DNA from: Psychromonas aquimarina ATCC BAA-1526 | GTDB taxonomy: Bacteria; Pseudomonadota; Gammaproteobacteria; Enterobacterales; Psychromonadaceae | Assembly (NCBI RefSeq): GCF_000428725.1 | Contig: NZ_KE386793.1 | Coordinates: 254,524-318,523 of the forward strand | DNA: 64,000 nucleotides | Reading direction: 5' to 3' | In this document: one piece after another, positions 36,309 through 45,166 of the stretch | Layout: each line of letters begins with the position of its first letter | Numbering within the stretch: position 1 is the stretch's first letter | Program-made: the position numbers and the translations under genes | Notes under the pieces: generated by a model | The model's database searches: none | The model's input: the letters and a program-made list of their open reading frames with translations, nothing else | Told to the model about the DNA's origin: nothing

Positions 36309-36600
36309 TTAAGATTTGTTATTCATAAAGTCCAAAGTCGGCGACTGGAAATTAGCCAGATTAGGGAACAGAGTGTGTATCTGCTCAGTATTTAAACCAA
36401 ACCATTCACACAAAGAAGCATTTACCTGATCCGTTGAAATTGAAGGAATAACCCGTCCGTTACTGTAATCATCTTCACTGTTAAAGGTTAACTGCGGCCA
36501 GTTTCCATAAGCTTTACCGCCTTTGACTGCACCGCCGGTGATAATCTTATGTCCGCCCCAGCCGTGATCCGTTCCCTGTTGATGGCGCAAGCGTGTTAGG
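36309..36600 (-). pseudogene. 3' remnant of a DUF1501 family gene
   Basis: Reading from the right, the frame resembles the C-terminal end of DUF1501 proteins: QQGTDHGWGGHKIITGGAVK, then KAYGNWPQL, GRVIPSISTDQV, WFGLNTEQ and a normal end NFQSPTLDF. Full-length members have several hundred residues; only about 95 remain. The frame continues to 36674 but residues before LRHQQGTDHG are unrelated to the family, and a palindromic repeat begins at 36671. It is a truncated relic and probably marks the edge of an insertion or deletion. Confidence 0.75.
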
Positions 36601-36670
36601 GAACGACTATCGCTTTTCCGGATAGTGATCAAACAATAGAATTCGTAAAAAGCATTGAAGATTCTACGTA

Positions 36671-36700
36671 ACACTCGCTATCGGGAATTAGCGAGCGTGG
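36671..36700. repeat. Palindromic repeat, ACGCTCGCT family
   Basis: ACACTCGCTATCGGGAATTA followed by GCGAGCGTGG; CTCGCTA and TAGCGAG pair perfectly. Related copies were found near 38887, 41113, 43012, 48835, 50581 and 51921, all inside the accessory region. Confidence 0.7.
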
Positions 36701-37184
36701 AGATTTTTAAGAATAGACAAACTGTTCTCGAAGATCATGCATGCTTTCCAGAATATAACCATCACTAGTGCCTTCGCAATTCAATCATCTAATTTTATTG
36801 AGAAAAGGTTTGGCTTTTCGCTTTTCCATACTAGAACTACATTCAGGTATGATGGATATGAAGTAATTCATAAAAAATTTACGTAATTATAGGGGCTTCT
36901 ATGCAATACACTCACAGCTCGAGTTCTATAACTCACTAAAATTAAAGGCAAAGTAAATGCAAAATGTATTTACAGAGTTCTCTGAAAATGCACATACACA
37001 ACTTCTCACCCAAAAAAATCAATATTTAACAAATGTTGTGTGCCAACTAACTGTTTTTAATGATTGATATGGTCTAAGTTTTATCAAGAAAGCAGATTTT
37101 AAATGTGTATTAGTAAGAATGACGACTAATACTCTGTTGTGCTGATAGTCTAGGACCGTGTCATCAGAAGAGAAAGGGGATTCT
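36701..37184. other. Non-coding stretch after the pseudogene
   Basis: 484 bases, AT-rich and quite unlike the coding DNA to the left. No frame of note, no repeat family member. It probably contains the promoter of the cyclase gene. Confidence 0.4.
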
Positions 37185-37268
37185 GTGATTAACTATTTGC
37201 TTGAAAACAAAGAGTGGATCTTGCTCCTCTTTTTCGTCATAAGTAAATTATTCAAGTTTCAGGATTAG
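37185..37268 (+). CDS. Possible 27-aa membrane peptide upstream of the cyclase
   Basis: GTG start with the strong site AAAGGGGA 4 bases upstream. The product reads INYLLENKEWILLLFFVISK and then LFKFQD, a single hydrophobic helix with charged ends. The stop ends 4 bases before the ATG of the class III cyclase, so it could be a small membrane protein or a translation-coupling leader. Too short for a homology call. Confidence 0.4.
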   Translation: MINYLLENKEWILLLFFVISKLFKFQD

Positions 37269-37272
37269 TAAT

Positions 37273-38592
37273 ATGCAGCCACTAAGCATTAACAATCAAG
37301 AAGAGAGTTCAATTGTTCTTTATATCAAGAAACATGATACTGCGGTATTGACTGTCATGTTCACTGATATTCAAGGCTTCACAGATATAACAGAAGAAAT
37401 AGGTGACGCACTAGCAGTAGAATTGCGGTCTAAGCACGACAAAATATTGACTGATATAATACAAGATAATGATGCTGGACTAGTCATAAAGTTCATTGGC
37501 GACGCCGTCATGGCTGTTTTTGCAGAACCTAGCGCAGCCATTGATAAATCAGTAAAAATCCAAAATGCGATTGCTAAATTTAATCTCCAAGATAACAACT
37601 TACCTGCTATTAAAGTTCGTATCGGTCTACATATGGGGCAAGTTACCGTTGAAGATACTATCGAGCTAGATATTTTTGGCAGACATGTTAATAGAGCAGC
37701 AAGAATTGAAAGCCTAGCACAAGGTGGTCAAATTCTTATGAGTTATTCTGTATATGACAGCGCACAGGGATGGGTGGTTGCTCAAAAAAATATAGACTCA
37801 CAAGACCATGGCCGCTACGAACTAAAAGGTATTGACGGGGCAGTTCAAGTTTTCGAAGTCTATGATCCCAAGCTTACCTCACCAGTTACACCCACGAAAG
37901 GTAAAGTAAAAGAAAGTAGTAATAAGAAATCGGCGTTAATGGCGACAATCTCTGCAGTGTTCGCTATCGCGATACTTTTAACTTTTCAGTGGTACAAACA
38001 TGTAGAACTAAGACTTGAGTCCTTTTATCCGCAAGATATGCGGCTGGCAGATAACACAAAAATCGCCCTTGCAGGAAATAAAGAGGATGCAAGTCGATTG
38101 GTTGAAAATGAGTTAGAACCTGGCAAACATCTCATTTATTATGCCGTGGGAAAGAACCTTCGTTACTACACAGAGTTAGTACTAGAAAGAGGTTTAAATC
38201 AAGTCAAACCAAAGTTTAAAGAATGGCGTTTGCCATCGCTCCATTACAGAATAAGTGGCAATAAAACAGAATCAACTCCCTATACTAGATCGAAAGAATT
38301 CATTTTTTACAGTATTAACAATCAATTGATGTCTGAGAACTCAGCAAAATTGTCAATTAAAGTTGAACGAAAAGTTGAGAACAACCAAATAAACAATACA
38401 GTTTTGTTAACAATTGAGCATGAAGGAAATCTTATTGCCAATGAAGAAATATTTGTGACCCAGTTATTGAATTCAAAAATAGAAAGACAACCGAAGAAAA
38501 CCATCTGGCAATCTGATTTATTTAATTATGAACTAGAGTTATATACCGGTAGAGGAGCTATTGATATTAGCATTATGGGTAATTTTAATTAA
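37273..38592 (+). CDS. Class III adenylate/guanylate cyclase with one membrane helix
   Basis: 439 aa. Catalytic domain at about 24-195: metal-binding Asp32 (MFTDIQGFTD) and Asp77 (KFIGDAVMAVF), purine-selecting Lys73 that suggests ATP, and the transition-state pair Asn140/Arg144 (FGRHVNRAARIE). A transmembrane segment follows (about 220-240), then about 200 residues of unrecognised, beta-rich sequence, probably periplasmic. This is an inverted layout: catalytic domain first, sensor last. It should make cAMP. An AGGA site precedes the ATG. Codon use is more AT-rich than in the genes to the left, which suggests separate acquisition. Confidence 0.9.
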   Translation: MQPLSINNQEESSIVLYIKKHDTAVLTVMFTDIQGFTDITEEIGDALAVELRSKHDKILTDIIQDNDAGLVIKFIGDAVMAVFAEPSAAIDKSVKIQNAIAKFNLQDNNLPAIKVRIGLHMGQVTVEDTIELDIFGRHVNRAARIESLAQGGQILMSYSVYDSAQGWVVAQKNIDSQDHGRYELKGIDGAVQVFEVYDPKLTSPVTPTKGKVKESSNKKSALMATISAVFAIAILLTFQWYKHVELRLESFYPQDMRLADNTKIALAGNKEDASRLVENELEPGKHLIYYAVGKNLRYYTELVLERGLNQVKPKFKEWRLPSLHYRISGNKTESTPYTRSKEFIFYSINNQLMSENSAKLSIKVERKVENNQINNTVLLTIEHEGNLIANEEIFVTQLLNSKIERQPKKTIWQSDLFNYELELYTGRGAIDISIMGNFN

Positions 38593-38628
38593 TTCGACCC
38601 TGTAAATAACTCTGTGTAACTACAGCTT

Positions 38629-38850
38629 TTGTTATTTACTCTAATACCGTTCTGCTCCTTTATCTTAGTTATATCGTCATTTGTACCCATTTATATCCCT
38701 GAAAATGGGGTGTTTGGTATAGCAATGGTGCTAACTCATAACTACATATGGCAGTTGTTAGGGATGGCGGTTTGTTTTATAACAACATTTGCATGGTTTT
38801 GCTTGGCAGGTATGTATATCTCGGAATATAGGCATAACTTAATTAAATAA
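38629..38850 (+). CDS. Possible small two-helix membrane protein
   Basis: 73 aa if the TTG at 38629 is used. Two hydrophobic segments (about 4-22 and 40-62) separated by a short polar loop, then a basic end SEYRHNLIK. There is no ribosome site and an in-frame stop lies just upstream, so it may be a fragment. It lies 36 bases after the cyclase and could belong to the same transcript. Confidence 0.35.
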   Translation: MLFTLIPFCSFILVISSFVPIYIPENGVFGIAMVLTHNYIWQLLGMAVCFITTFAWFCLAGMYISEYRHNLIK

Positions 38851-38886
38851 ACAGTTTAGCAATGCCTACTCACGCTCTAAAACTAC

Positions 38887-38917
38887 TACGCTCGCTTTCG
38901 GGAATTAGCGAGCGTGG
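38887..38917. repeat. Palindromic repeat, ACGCTCGCT family (best-paired copy)
   Basis: ACGCTCGCT and AGCGAGCGT are perfect 9-bp arms around TTCGGGAATT. Nearly identical to the copy at 36671. Confidence 0.8.
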
Positions 38918-38934
38918 AATTTTTACTAGCTGAA

Positions 38935-38955
38935 GCGCTTTGGGGCACAAAGCGC
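38935..38955. repeat. Palindromic repeat, GGGGCACAAAGC family
   Basis: GCGCTTTG and CAAAGCGC pair perfectly around GGGCA. Relatives with a TCGCTTGGGG core lie at 41023, 45061, 48771 and 53152. It lies 18 bases after the previous palindrome and 36 bases from the immunity gene stop. Confidence 0.65.
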
Positions 38956-38990
38956 CCCAGAACCCAAAGCTCATATTTAACTATTTAAAA

Positions 38991-39575
38991 TTAAAATGGG
39001 TTTATTAAATCAGTATCGAATCTGATACCTTTTAATTGATGTTCTTCTACTAATAACTTAACTTTATCAGTGCAATAGTATGACATTGCATGCTGTAATT
39101 TGGATTTGAAAATAGCTTTATCTTCAATATCGTTTTCATTGAAATATAATGTTTCAACACCACACTCAAAGCCATCTTCATATTTTTTAACGCAAAGTTC
39201 TTCTTGCTCTTTACCGAAGGTTAAGCAATTAAACAGCATCATTTTATTGCCTTCAACATTTAAAGGTAATAGCTCTCCACATTTACTTAATTCTCCATAT
39301 AATACCTCAACAGCATTCATTTTAAGAACTAGAAATTTACCAAATCGGGTAATGTCATAACCCTGCTTGCGGGAGTTACCAAAGTAATTGCAAAGTATCT
39401 CCTTAGGCCACATTTTTTTAAGAGATATATTATCAGAGGCAACATGCATTAACATTTTTAGGATAGTATCTTCATCATACTCACAATTTTCACTAAGAGT
39501 TTCAGCTAAATCCACTATATCTAAATCGATTACATCGTATGTATTAGTTACATTCTTTATTTGATAAATATTCAT
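38991..39575 (-). CDS. Probable immunity protein for the AHH nuclease (DUF1629/Imm11-like)
   Basis: 194-aa acidic protein. The C-terminal pattern HQLKGIRFDTDL resembles the LKGirF end of DUF1629/Imm11 or Imm43 proteins, which often accompany AHH nucleases. The ATG at 39575 is chosen because TAATG joins the toxin stop and this start, with AAAGG 6 bases upstream; a start 5 codons earlier (39588-39590) is possible. The tight coupling with the nuclease gene supports the immunity role more strongly than the sequence does. Confidence 0.65.
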   Translation of the reverse strand: MNIYQIKNVTNTYDVIDLDIVDLAETLSENCEYDEDTILKMLMHVASDNISLKKMWPKEILCNYFGNSRKQGYDITRFGKFLVLKMNAVEVLYGELSKCGELLPLNVEGNKMMLFNCLTFGKEQEELCVKKYEDGFECGVETLYFNENDIEDKAIFKSKLQHAMSYYCTDKVKLLVEEHQLKGIRFDTDLINPF

Positions 39576-40282
39576 TAGAAGCCTTTCCATAATTCATCTT
39601 TCACCCCTAGTACTTGCGCAGGGAAATTGCTTGTTTTTATTAATACTTTTATATTATTCAATCGATTAATAAAACGACTTCTATCCAAAGTATCATCTGT
39701 AAAATTAGTCGCAATCCAAGTTTCGTAATTATACCTATGAATCTGCCTATGAGCAGGAGCATCTGCTGTAGCCCAGTCCTGATCTTTGTTTTTTAAGTAA
39801 TTGATCAACCAAGCTCCATTATATGGATCGTTTATTCCAATGCCATGACTGTGTAAATTGAGCCTAGCCAATTTCATATTGGCTTGTTGAAAACGTCCTT
39901 TACCACATATTATGTGATGAGGTTCGTGCATTGTAGTCGGTTTAGGTTCTCCAACTGCAGTTAGGTTTGCGGCTAATTTAGCAGTGGGGTGATGATCTTC
40001 GTTACGCAATTTTTTAACAGTAGATTTAGAACATTCATCTCTATAAGCTTCAAGATCATTTTGTAAGATAACATGTGCAGAAATACGCCTTTTTTCGTGT
40101 TGAAGGTGCTCATAATCCCGTTTCATTTTATCTAATAATTCTTTATTATTTTCACCAGTTGAATTTTTAAGTCGTTGGTCATGAAATGCCTTTGCTTTTA
40201 ATTCGAAATTATAAATTGCCATCTCCATAACACTGGGATCTGCTGGCCTAGTGGGGTGAGGATAAGCTTGATTTTGTAACAT
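39575..40282 (-). CDS. AHH/HNH-type nuclease toxin
   Basis: 235 aa. The C-terminal nuclease module shows EPHHIICGKG (His122, His123), LNLHSHGIGINDPYNGAWL with Asn155, and APAHRQIHRYNYETW (His178, His182), the layout of the AHH treble-clef nucleases found in polymorphic toxins. The N-terminal 110 residues are charged and helical, with no signal peptide, PAAR or RHS part, so delivery would need a partner, or it acts as a stand-alone effector. It is followed immediately by its presumed immunity gene. No type VI secretion genes are in the window. Confidence 0.75.
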   Translation of the reverse strand: MLQNQAYPHPTRPADPSVMEMAIYNFELKAKAFHDQRLKNSTGENNKELLDKMKRDYEHLQHEKRRISAHVILQNDLEAYRDECSKSTVKKLRNEDHHPTAKLAANLTAVGEPKPTTMHEPHHIICGKGRFQQANMKLARLNLHSHGIGINDPYNGAWLINYLKNKDQDWATADAPAHRQIHRYNYETWIATNFTDDTLDRSRFINRLNNIKVLIKTSNFPAQVLGVKDELWKGF

Positions 40283-40411
40283 CTCGTATTAACCCTTAAT
40301 TATTAGTCTTTGCATGATCAATAAAATAACACGCAGGTCAATCAGTAATCAAATTTATATTGCAGGCGCGCCCCCATTGATTTAGATTTTATTTATTCGA
40401 TTTACTTATAT

Positions 40412-40657
40412 TTAAACTGCAACAATTTTTGGTTGCGCAAGTTCATTGACATTCTGATTAATTTCATTGACTACAATCTGTATTCTCTTTTCACATTTTT
40501 GATGCTGATAAGCGATCACTTTTCCTTCTAAAACTCGTAATCGACCAAGACCAGCAATATAGATACGGCCATTAAAAAAGGCTTTGACGAATTTGGCTAT
40601 TTGACGGGGTCGGTATTTTTTAAAGCTTCTTAGCGTTAATGAATTCTTTATGCTCAC
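40412..40657 (-). CDS. Small basic protein of unknown function
   Basis: 81 aa, rich in Arg and Lys (SFKKYRPRQIAKFVKAFFNG). The GTG start at 40657 has AAGGG 7 bases upstream, which supports it as real. I do not recognise the family. It lies 129 bases upstream of the nuclease gene on the same strand, with an AT-rich gap, so it may or may not belong to the toxin unit. Its charge would suit nucleic-acid binding, but that is a guess. Confidence 0.5.
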   Translation of the reverse strand: MSIKNSLTLRSFKKYRPRQIAKFVKAFFNGRIYIAGLGRLRVLEGKVIAYQHQKCEKRIQIVVNEINQNVNELAQPKIVAV

Positions 40658-41751
40658 AGTTAACCCTTTTAATTTTTCAACAGATAAGTATTAATGTGCG
40701 TCAGTCTATAATTAATATATTACAAAATAATAAAATACATTATTGTCTGTGCACATTGCAGTGCAGCTTTACTTTATCTACTTAGCTGCGCTTTAAGCAC
40801 GATCAATATTACCCAAGCAAAAAATAACCTCTGTTCTTTAAAGAACACTTCCCTCCTATTTACTGAATTTCTATGCAGATAAACAGTGTCAGGTCTTTAA
40901 GTTGTCATTTTAAGAAGTGGCAAGTTGGTTTTCTAAAGTGATTTGGGGCATATATATCCATGGAGGGGGATTCAGGCGTGTGTTGTGGTTGAGTGAAATT
41001 GGCCACAATTTTGTAGTTTCTAAGTCGCTTGGGGGGCGAAAGCGCCTTAGCAAAACCGTTCAAGCAGTGCATGATAAGTCAAATCAACTTTACTGGTAAG
41101 GAACTTTTATTTTGCACGCTACTGGGAGAATTTGAGCGTGAGCTATTAGTGCTCGCTTCCGGGGAGAAGTGAGCATTCCCCTGTAGTTAATTTATTACTG
41201 CTTCTCCCGTTAAAAACATTTTTTTTGCTAGCAAAAAAATGGAGAAATCCTGAAATCAACTTTTTGTCGATGTTTTTTACAGAGGAATAAGCCGCCTTGA
41301 ATCTAGGCTATTACCATCATTCAACTTAAATAACTTATTGATAGCACTAAGGTGTGCAGCTGATTGTATAAAGTGATGAAGCTTGTCTGTTTTGAGAGTT
41401 AACAGGATAGAAATATTTGAGTGTCAGTTTTTTTTACATCTGATGATTGATTTTGATCATTTTAGTTCTTTAAGTTTCTCAATTGTTCCTAGTTAATGTG
41501 TCTAACCTGAATACTTTCCTAAATATTAGTTATTGTAATGAATTGTAATTTATACAATTCATTATCCCGCCAACATAAACGATCTCTTCTAACTATATTT
41601 AGGTGTGCCTTGTCTTTTTTTTGGTGTGTTTTTTGCTCTTTTTTTAATGCAACATATTGATGCTGGTGGAACCCAAAAAATGTGATAAATAATGAACTAT
41701 GGGGCTGCTCCATAAACTATTAACTTAACATTCGAATAGAAGGGGATTTCT
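40658..41751. other. Long non-coding stretch with two repeat copies
   Basis: 1.09 kb without a supported gene. It holds a GGGGCACAAAGC-family palindrome at 41023-41049 (AGTCGCTTGGGGGGCGAAAG then CGCCTTA) and a diverged ACGCTCGCT-family unit at 41113-41180. The remaining DNA is AT-rich. A 60-codon frame at 40917 overlaps the repeat and has no protein-like character. Confidence 0.5.
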
Positions 41752-42387
41752 ATGAAATTTTCATTGAATAGAATAGCCGTGATAAGTCTGTTGATGCTGG
41801 GTTCACTTAGCGCCAATGCGGCGATTATAACGGGCGGATTAAGTTACGACGATACAGGAACGCATCTCATCACAGGTACTAATGACTTAACGTATGTTGG
41901 GTGGGGAGAAACAGCGTCATATAATTACGCGCAAACTGTCGCAGCAACACAGGCTGGCGGTTTATACGAAGATTACCATATCGCAAACCAGAGTGAGGCT
42001 AGAGAGTTTTTCACATTGGCGACGGGCGCAGCCGCGCCGACAGGTAATGGAGAATTATTTGCTAATGCGGACAACTTTCATTTTAGATTCGGAAATAACT
42101 ATATTGAAGAACCAGTTGCAGCCGCACTTTTCCTAGCTGATTTGTCAGACAGTGGGGAAGATGCAGGTCTACTGTTAAGCAGAGATGGCACCATACTTAT
42201 GAAGAATAGTTGGCTCTCCATAGGAGAGACAGATTATTATAGTGAGCTAGGGGAAGGTCCATGGGATAAGCACATAACGTGGCTATTAGTATCAGATAAA
42301 GCGTCTGTACCCGGGCCCGCTACTTCCCTAATATTAGGCTTAGGTCTATTGGGCCTAGGGTTTGCTCGTAAACAAAAGATAGGTTAA
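41752..42387 (+). CDS. PEP-CTERM exported protein
   Basis: 211 aa: signal peptide (residues 1-23, LLMLGSLSANA), a polar secreted body, and a C-terminal sorting signal made of VPGPATS, a hydrophobic helix LILGLGLLGLGF and the basic end ARKQK. This is the PEP-CTERM type recognised by exosortase EpsH-type enzymes in exopolysaccharide-producing bacteria. No exosortase gene is in the window. AGGGG precedes the ATG. The role is unknown, possibly an extracellular or biofilm component. Confidence 0.85.
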   Translation: MKFSLNRIAVISLLMLGSLSANAAIITGGLSYDDTGTHLITGTNDLTYVGWGETASYNYAQTVAATQAGGLYEDYHIANQSEAREFFTLATGAAAPTGNGELFANADNFHFRFGNNYIEEPVAAALFLADLSDSGEDAGLLLSRDGTILMKNSWLSIGETDYYSELGEGPWDKHITWLLVSDKASVPGPATSLILGLGLLGLGFARKQKIG

Positions 42388-42396
42388 TCGTCCCTA

Positions 42397-42790
42397 AGAC
42401 TACTCCACACCAATCTCGCCAACGCTTAAGGTAATCATCCAGCACTAAGGTCATCTCAATTGAGCAGGCCTTTTTTCATTGCTGTTGCTCATAAAGCCGA
42501 TGAAGCCGCTCAGGGTATTTGTTAAGCGTGCCTGTAGCTATTCACATTGCTTTTCTGGATAAGTGATAACCTAGAAAATCAAAGCCTTTTTCAATCTTCA
42601 GATAAAAGTTTTGTCTGGATGTTATTTGGTTTTTAATTGTGCCACCGGGTTTTGTTAGAATGACAATATCATCATATAGCGTAAATAAAATAAGTCGTTC
42701 TGTTCAAATTGCTCATCAAGTGTTTTTAAGTGGCTCTGCTGCAGATAGTTGCTGCCTATACTTTTAGAGGCTAAAAGTTAATAGTCAATG
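42397..42790 (-). pseudogene. Decayed reverse transcriptase remnant
   Basis: On the minus strand, pieces of a reverse transcriptase are found in several frames. From 42775 leftward: SKSIGSNYLQQSHLKTLDEQ, then FYLRY next to the catalytic DDIVILTKP after a frame change (a YxDD box), then HPDKTF, then KIEKGFDFLGYHLS in another frame, then a LNKYPERLHRLYEQ segment and a C-terminal DDYLKRWRDW. Frame changes and internal stops break it. The order of segments matches RNA-directed DNA polymerases of the group II intron or unclassified type. The 5' half is missing. Confidence 0.8.
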
Positions 42791-43011
42791 AATCGATATT
42801 AACCTTGAAAATTTGTGTTCAATGAATTTTTTGAGCATAAGGCATAAATTCGCTTTTCCCATTTAGTTTTTTTCAAGCTCAAATAGCTAAATGAGCTTAT
42901 TTCCTTTCCTACTACCTTGTATTTATAGCATATGCTGTCTTGTACTTATCTTTTGCAGGGAGCGAAAACGATTTAGCTTTAATATCATCTAGCTTTAAAG
43001 ATAGAGGGACT

Positions 43012-43050
43012 TTACGTTCGCTACTGGGAGAAAGCGAGTGTTGGGATTCC
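43012..43050. repeat. Diverged palindromic repeat, ACGCTCGCT family
   Basis: TTACGTTCGCTACTGGGAGA then AAGCGAGTGTTGGGATTCC. Arms still pair in part. It lies in the 800-base gap between the PEP-CTERM gene and the BCCT gene, which otherwise holds the reverse transcriptase remnant. Confidence 0.5.
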
Positions 43051-43098
43051 CGGCGCTCAAGCTTTCACTTAACCCGGACAACCCCATGTTTTTGTATT

Positions 43099-43137
43099 TA
43101 AAAAAAATCGGTCTCAAACATTCGCTTGAGACCGATT
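43099..43137 (-). terminator. Strong intrinsic terminator of the BCCT gene
   Basis: AATCGGTCTCAA and TTGAGACCGATT form a perfect 12-bp stem with an 8-base loop; on the minus strand the stem runs into eight T residues. It lies about 46 bases after the BCCT stop. Confidence 0.93.
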
Positions 43138-43183
43138 AAAAGGTCAGCCGAAGAATATTCTAGTCAACTGACCTGGGGTATCG

Positions 43184-44764
43184 TTATTTGTATAAAGCCC
43201 GCTCACTGTTTAAGCCTTTAATCAGGCTGACACACATTAATAACAGCACAAAGGTGAACGGCAGGGCAGTCGCAACAACGCCGGACTGCAGTGCCTGCAG
43301 TGCTTCTTTGCCGCCGATCCAAAGCATCACTGCCGCGATGGCTCCCTCGACCGTTGCCCAGAAAATTCGCTGTGGAACAGGTGCATCTATCTTACCGCCT
43401 GCAGTGATACTGTCGATCACCAGTGAGCCTGAATCCGACGAAGTAATAAAGAAAATCAGTATCAGCACAACCGAAATGACCGAAATAGCAGAGCCGAACG
43501 GCAGCGCATCGTATACATGGAACAGGGTGAGTGAAATATCAGTCAAACCACTGGCACCCAGCTCTCCGACTTTATTAACCACCTGATCGATTGCAATGCC
43601 GCCGAAAATAGCCATCCAGATAATGGTCATCAGAGTAGGAATAAATATTACTGCAAACAGGAATTCGCGTACTGTGCGGCCTTTAGAGATACGGGCAATA
43701 AACATGCCTACAAATGGGGACCATGAAATCCACCAGGCCCAGTAGAATACTGTCCAGCCGTGCATCCATGTCGTGTCTTCACGGCCATGAGGATTGCTCA
43801 GAGCAATGATATTTTCCACATAAGCCGTAAATGTTTCTGGAATTGAGATCTTTACAATATCAAAGCCGACATAAGTAACGAACAGCAGCAGCGCGAATGC
43901 AAACAGCATATTGATGTTACTCAATACTTTAACGCCGCCTTCAATACCGCGAATAACAGATAAAATGGCAATAAAAGTCACGAACACAATAACCCCAAGC
44001 TGCATAGCAATGCCGCCGTCAGTCCCAAATACGTGGTTGATACCGCTGGTGGCCTGCTGTGCGCCGAGGCCAAGAGAAGTCGCCAGGCCAAACAGGGTCG
44101 CTAGTACTGCCATGATATCGACTGCATGACCTAACCAGCCCCAGGCTCTATCGCCGAAGATCGGATAGAATACAGAACGAATCGACAGCGGCAGTCCCTT
44201 GTTATATGCAAAGAATGCCAGTGCGAGCGCTACAATCGCATAGATAGACCAGCCGTGAATACCCCAGTGGAAGATGGTTGCTCCCATAGCCAGTGATTTT
44301 GCTTCCGGCGAATACGCCTGTACATTAAATGGTGTGCCCCACCAGTCTGTAAAGTAAGCTGTCGGTTCTGCTACCCCCCAAAACAGAAGGCCGATACCCA
44401 TGCCGGCAGCAAACAGCATTGCCAGCCATGAAACTGTAGAGTGCTCTGAGGCGGCATCTTTGCCGCCAATACGGATCTTACCAAGCGGCGACAGCATCAA
44501 CAGCAAAGCGAACATCAGGAAAAAGTTGGTTGACCACATAAATAAGAGATCAAAATCTTCCATGATGCCGTTCTTAAGGCTGTTTAATGCTTCTTTTGCG
44601 GTATTGGGGTCGATGATTAGAAGTGTTGAAAGGAATAGGAAAATAAGACCTGCGCTTATTCCGAATACGGGATTATGAATATCGAATCCCCACTTTTGAA
44701 CGTTGTCTTGACCAACCTGATAGTCAGTCGTCTCTATACTGTATTTCTTTAATGTGTTATCCAT
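43184..44764 (-). CDS. BCCT family betaine/choline/carnitine transporter
   Basis: 526-aa inner-membrane transporter with about 12 hydrophobic segments. BCCT marks: FAAGMGIGLLFWGVAEP (glycine-rich motif of helix 3), FHWGIHGWSIYAIVALALAF, and FYWAWWISWSPFVGMFIARIS (helix 8 signature with aromatic residues of the substrate box). It uses sodium or protons to import compatible solutes such as glycine betaine or choline in osmotic stress. The short C-terminus lacks a long regulatory tail. It is a single gene with its own terminator. Confidence 0.93.
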   Translation of the reverse strand: MDNTLKKYSIETTDYQVGQDNVQKWGFDIHNPVFGISAGLIFLFLSTLLIIDPNTAKEALNSLKNGIMEDFDLLFMWSTNFFLMFALLLMLSPLGKIRIGGKDAASEHSTVSWLAMLFAAGMGIGLLFWGVAEPTAYFTDWWGTPFNVQAYSPEAKSLAMGATIFHWGIHGWSIYAIVALALAFFAYNKGLPLSIRSVFYPIFGDRAWGWLGHAVDIMAVLATLFGLATSLGLGAQQATSGINHVFGTDGGIAMQLGVIVFVTFIAILSVIRGIEGGVKVLSNINMLFAFALLLFVTYVGFDIVKISIPETFTAYVENIIALSNPHGREDTTWMHGWTVFYWAWWISWSPFVGMFIARISKGRTVREFLFAVIFIPTLMTIIWMAIFGGIAIDQVVNKVGELGASGLTDISLTLFHVYDALPFGSAISVISVVLILIFFITSSDSGSLVIDSITAGGKIDAPVPQRIFWATVEGAIAAVMLWIGGKEALQALQSGVVATALPFTFVLLLMCVSLIKGLNSERALYK

Positions 44765-45166
44765 AAATGCTGCCTAACTGCTTGCCCTTAATACCTTTTT
44801 GATCGAAAAATATAAATGAAATGGTCTTTAAAAATAAAAGTGATTAGACCTCTAAGTAAAATTGTGCGGTGGATATTAACAATCTCAGCCTGAAAACTCA
44901 AATTTCATTGGGTTTTTAGGAGTGGGGGGGCTGTTTGAGCACTGACTTTACCTGTTTATATGGTTTGCACTCTAACTATCTGTTTGGTGATGTTAATCAG
45001 GCCTGAAGTACCCGCGCCTGTATCCACTATTTGTAGGGAAAACGAATGATTTTTTATTTTAAGTCGCTTGCGGGGGGCGCAAGGAATAGGACGTGATTTA
45101 ATATACTGGCTATGCAGACACGGTAAATGTGAACATAGCCAATATAACTGGTGCTGCAAATCAGTT
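44765..45166. other. Intergenic region with one repeat copy
   Basis: 402 bases upstream of the BCCT gene and downstream of the TPR lipoprotein gene. A GGGGCACAAAGC-family copy is at 45061-45084 (AAGTCGCTTGCGGGGGGCGC then AAGG). The minus-strand frame at 44956-45159 overlaps it and looks spurious. Confidence 0.45.

Noticed and set aside
40917..41099. 60-codon frame on the plus strand
   Set aside because: It overlaps a palindromic repeat copy and has no ribosome site or recognisable pattern.
44956..45159. 67-codon frame on the minus strand
   Set aside because: It covers a repeat copy, has Cys/His-rich random character, and no start signal.
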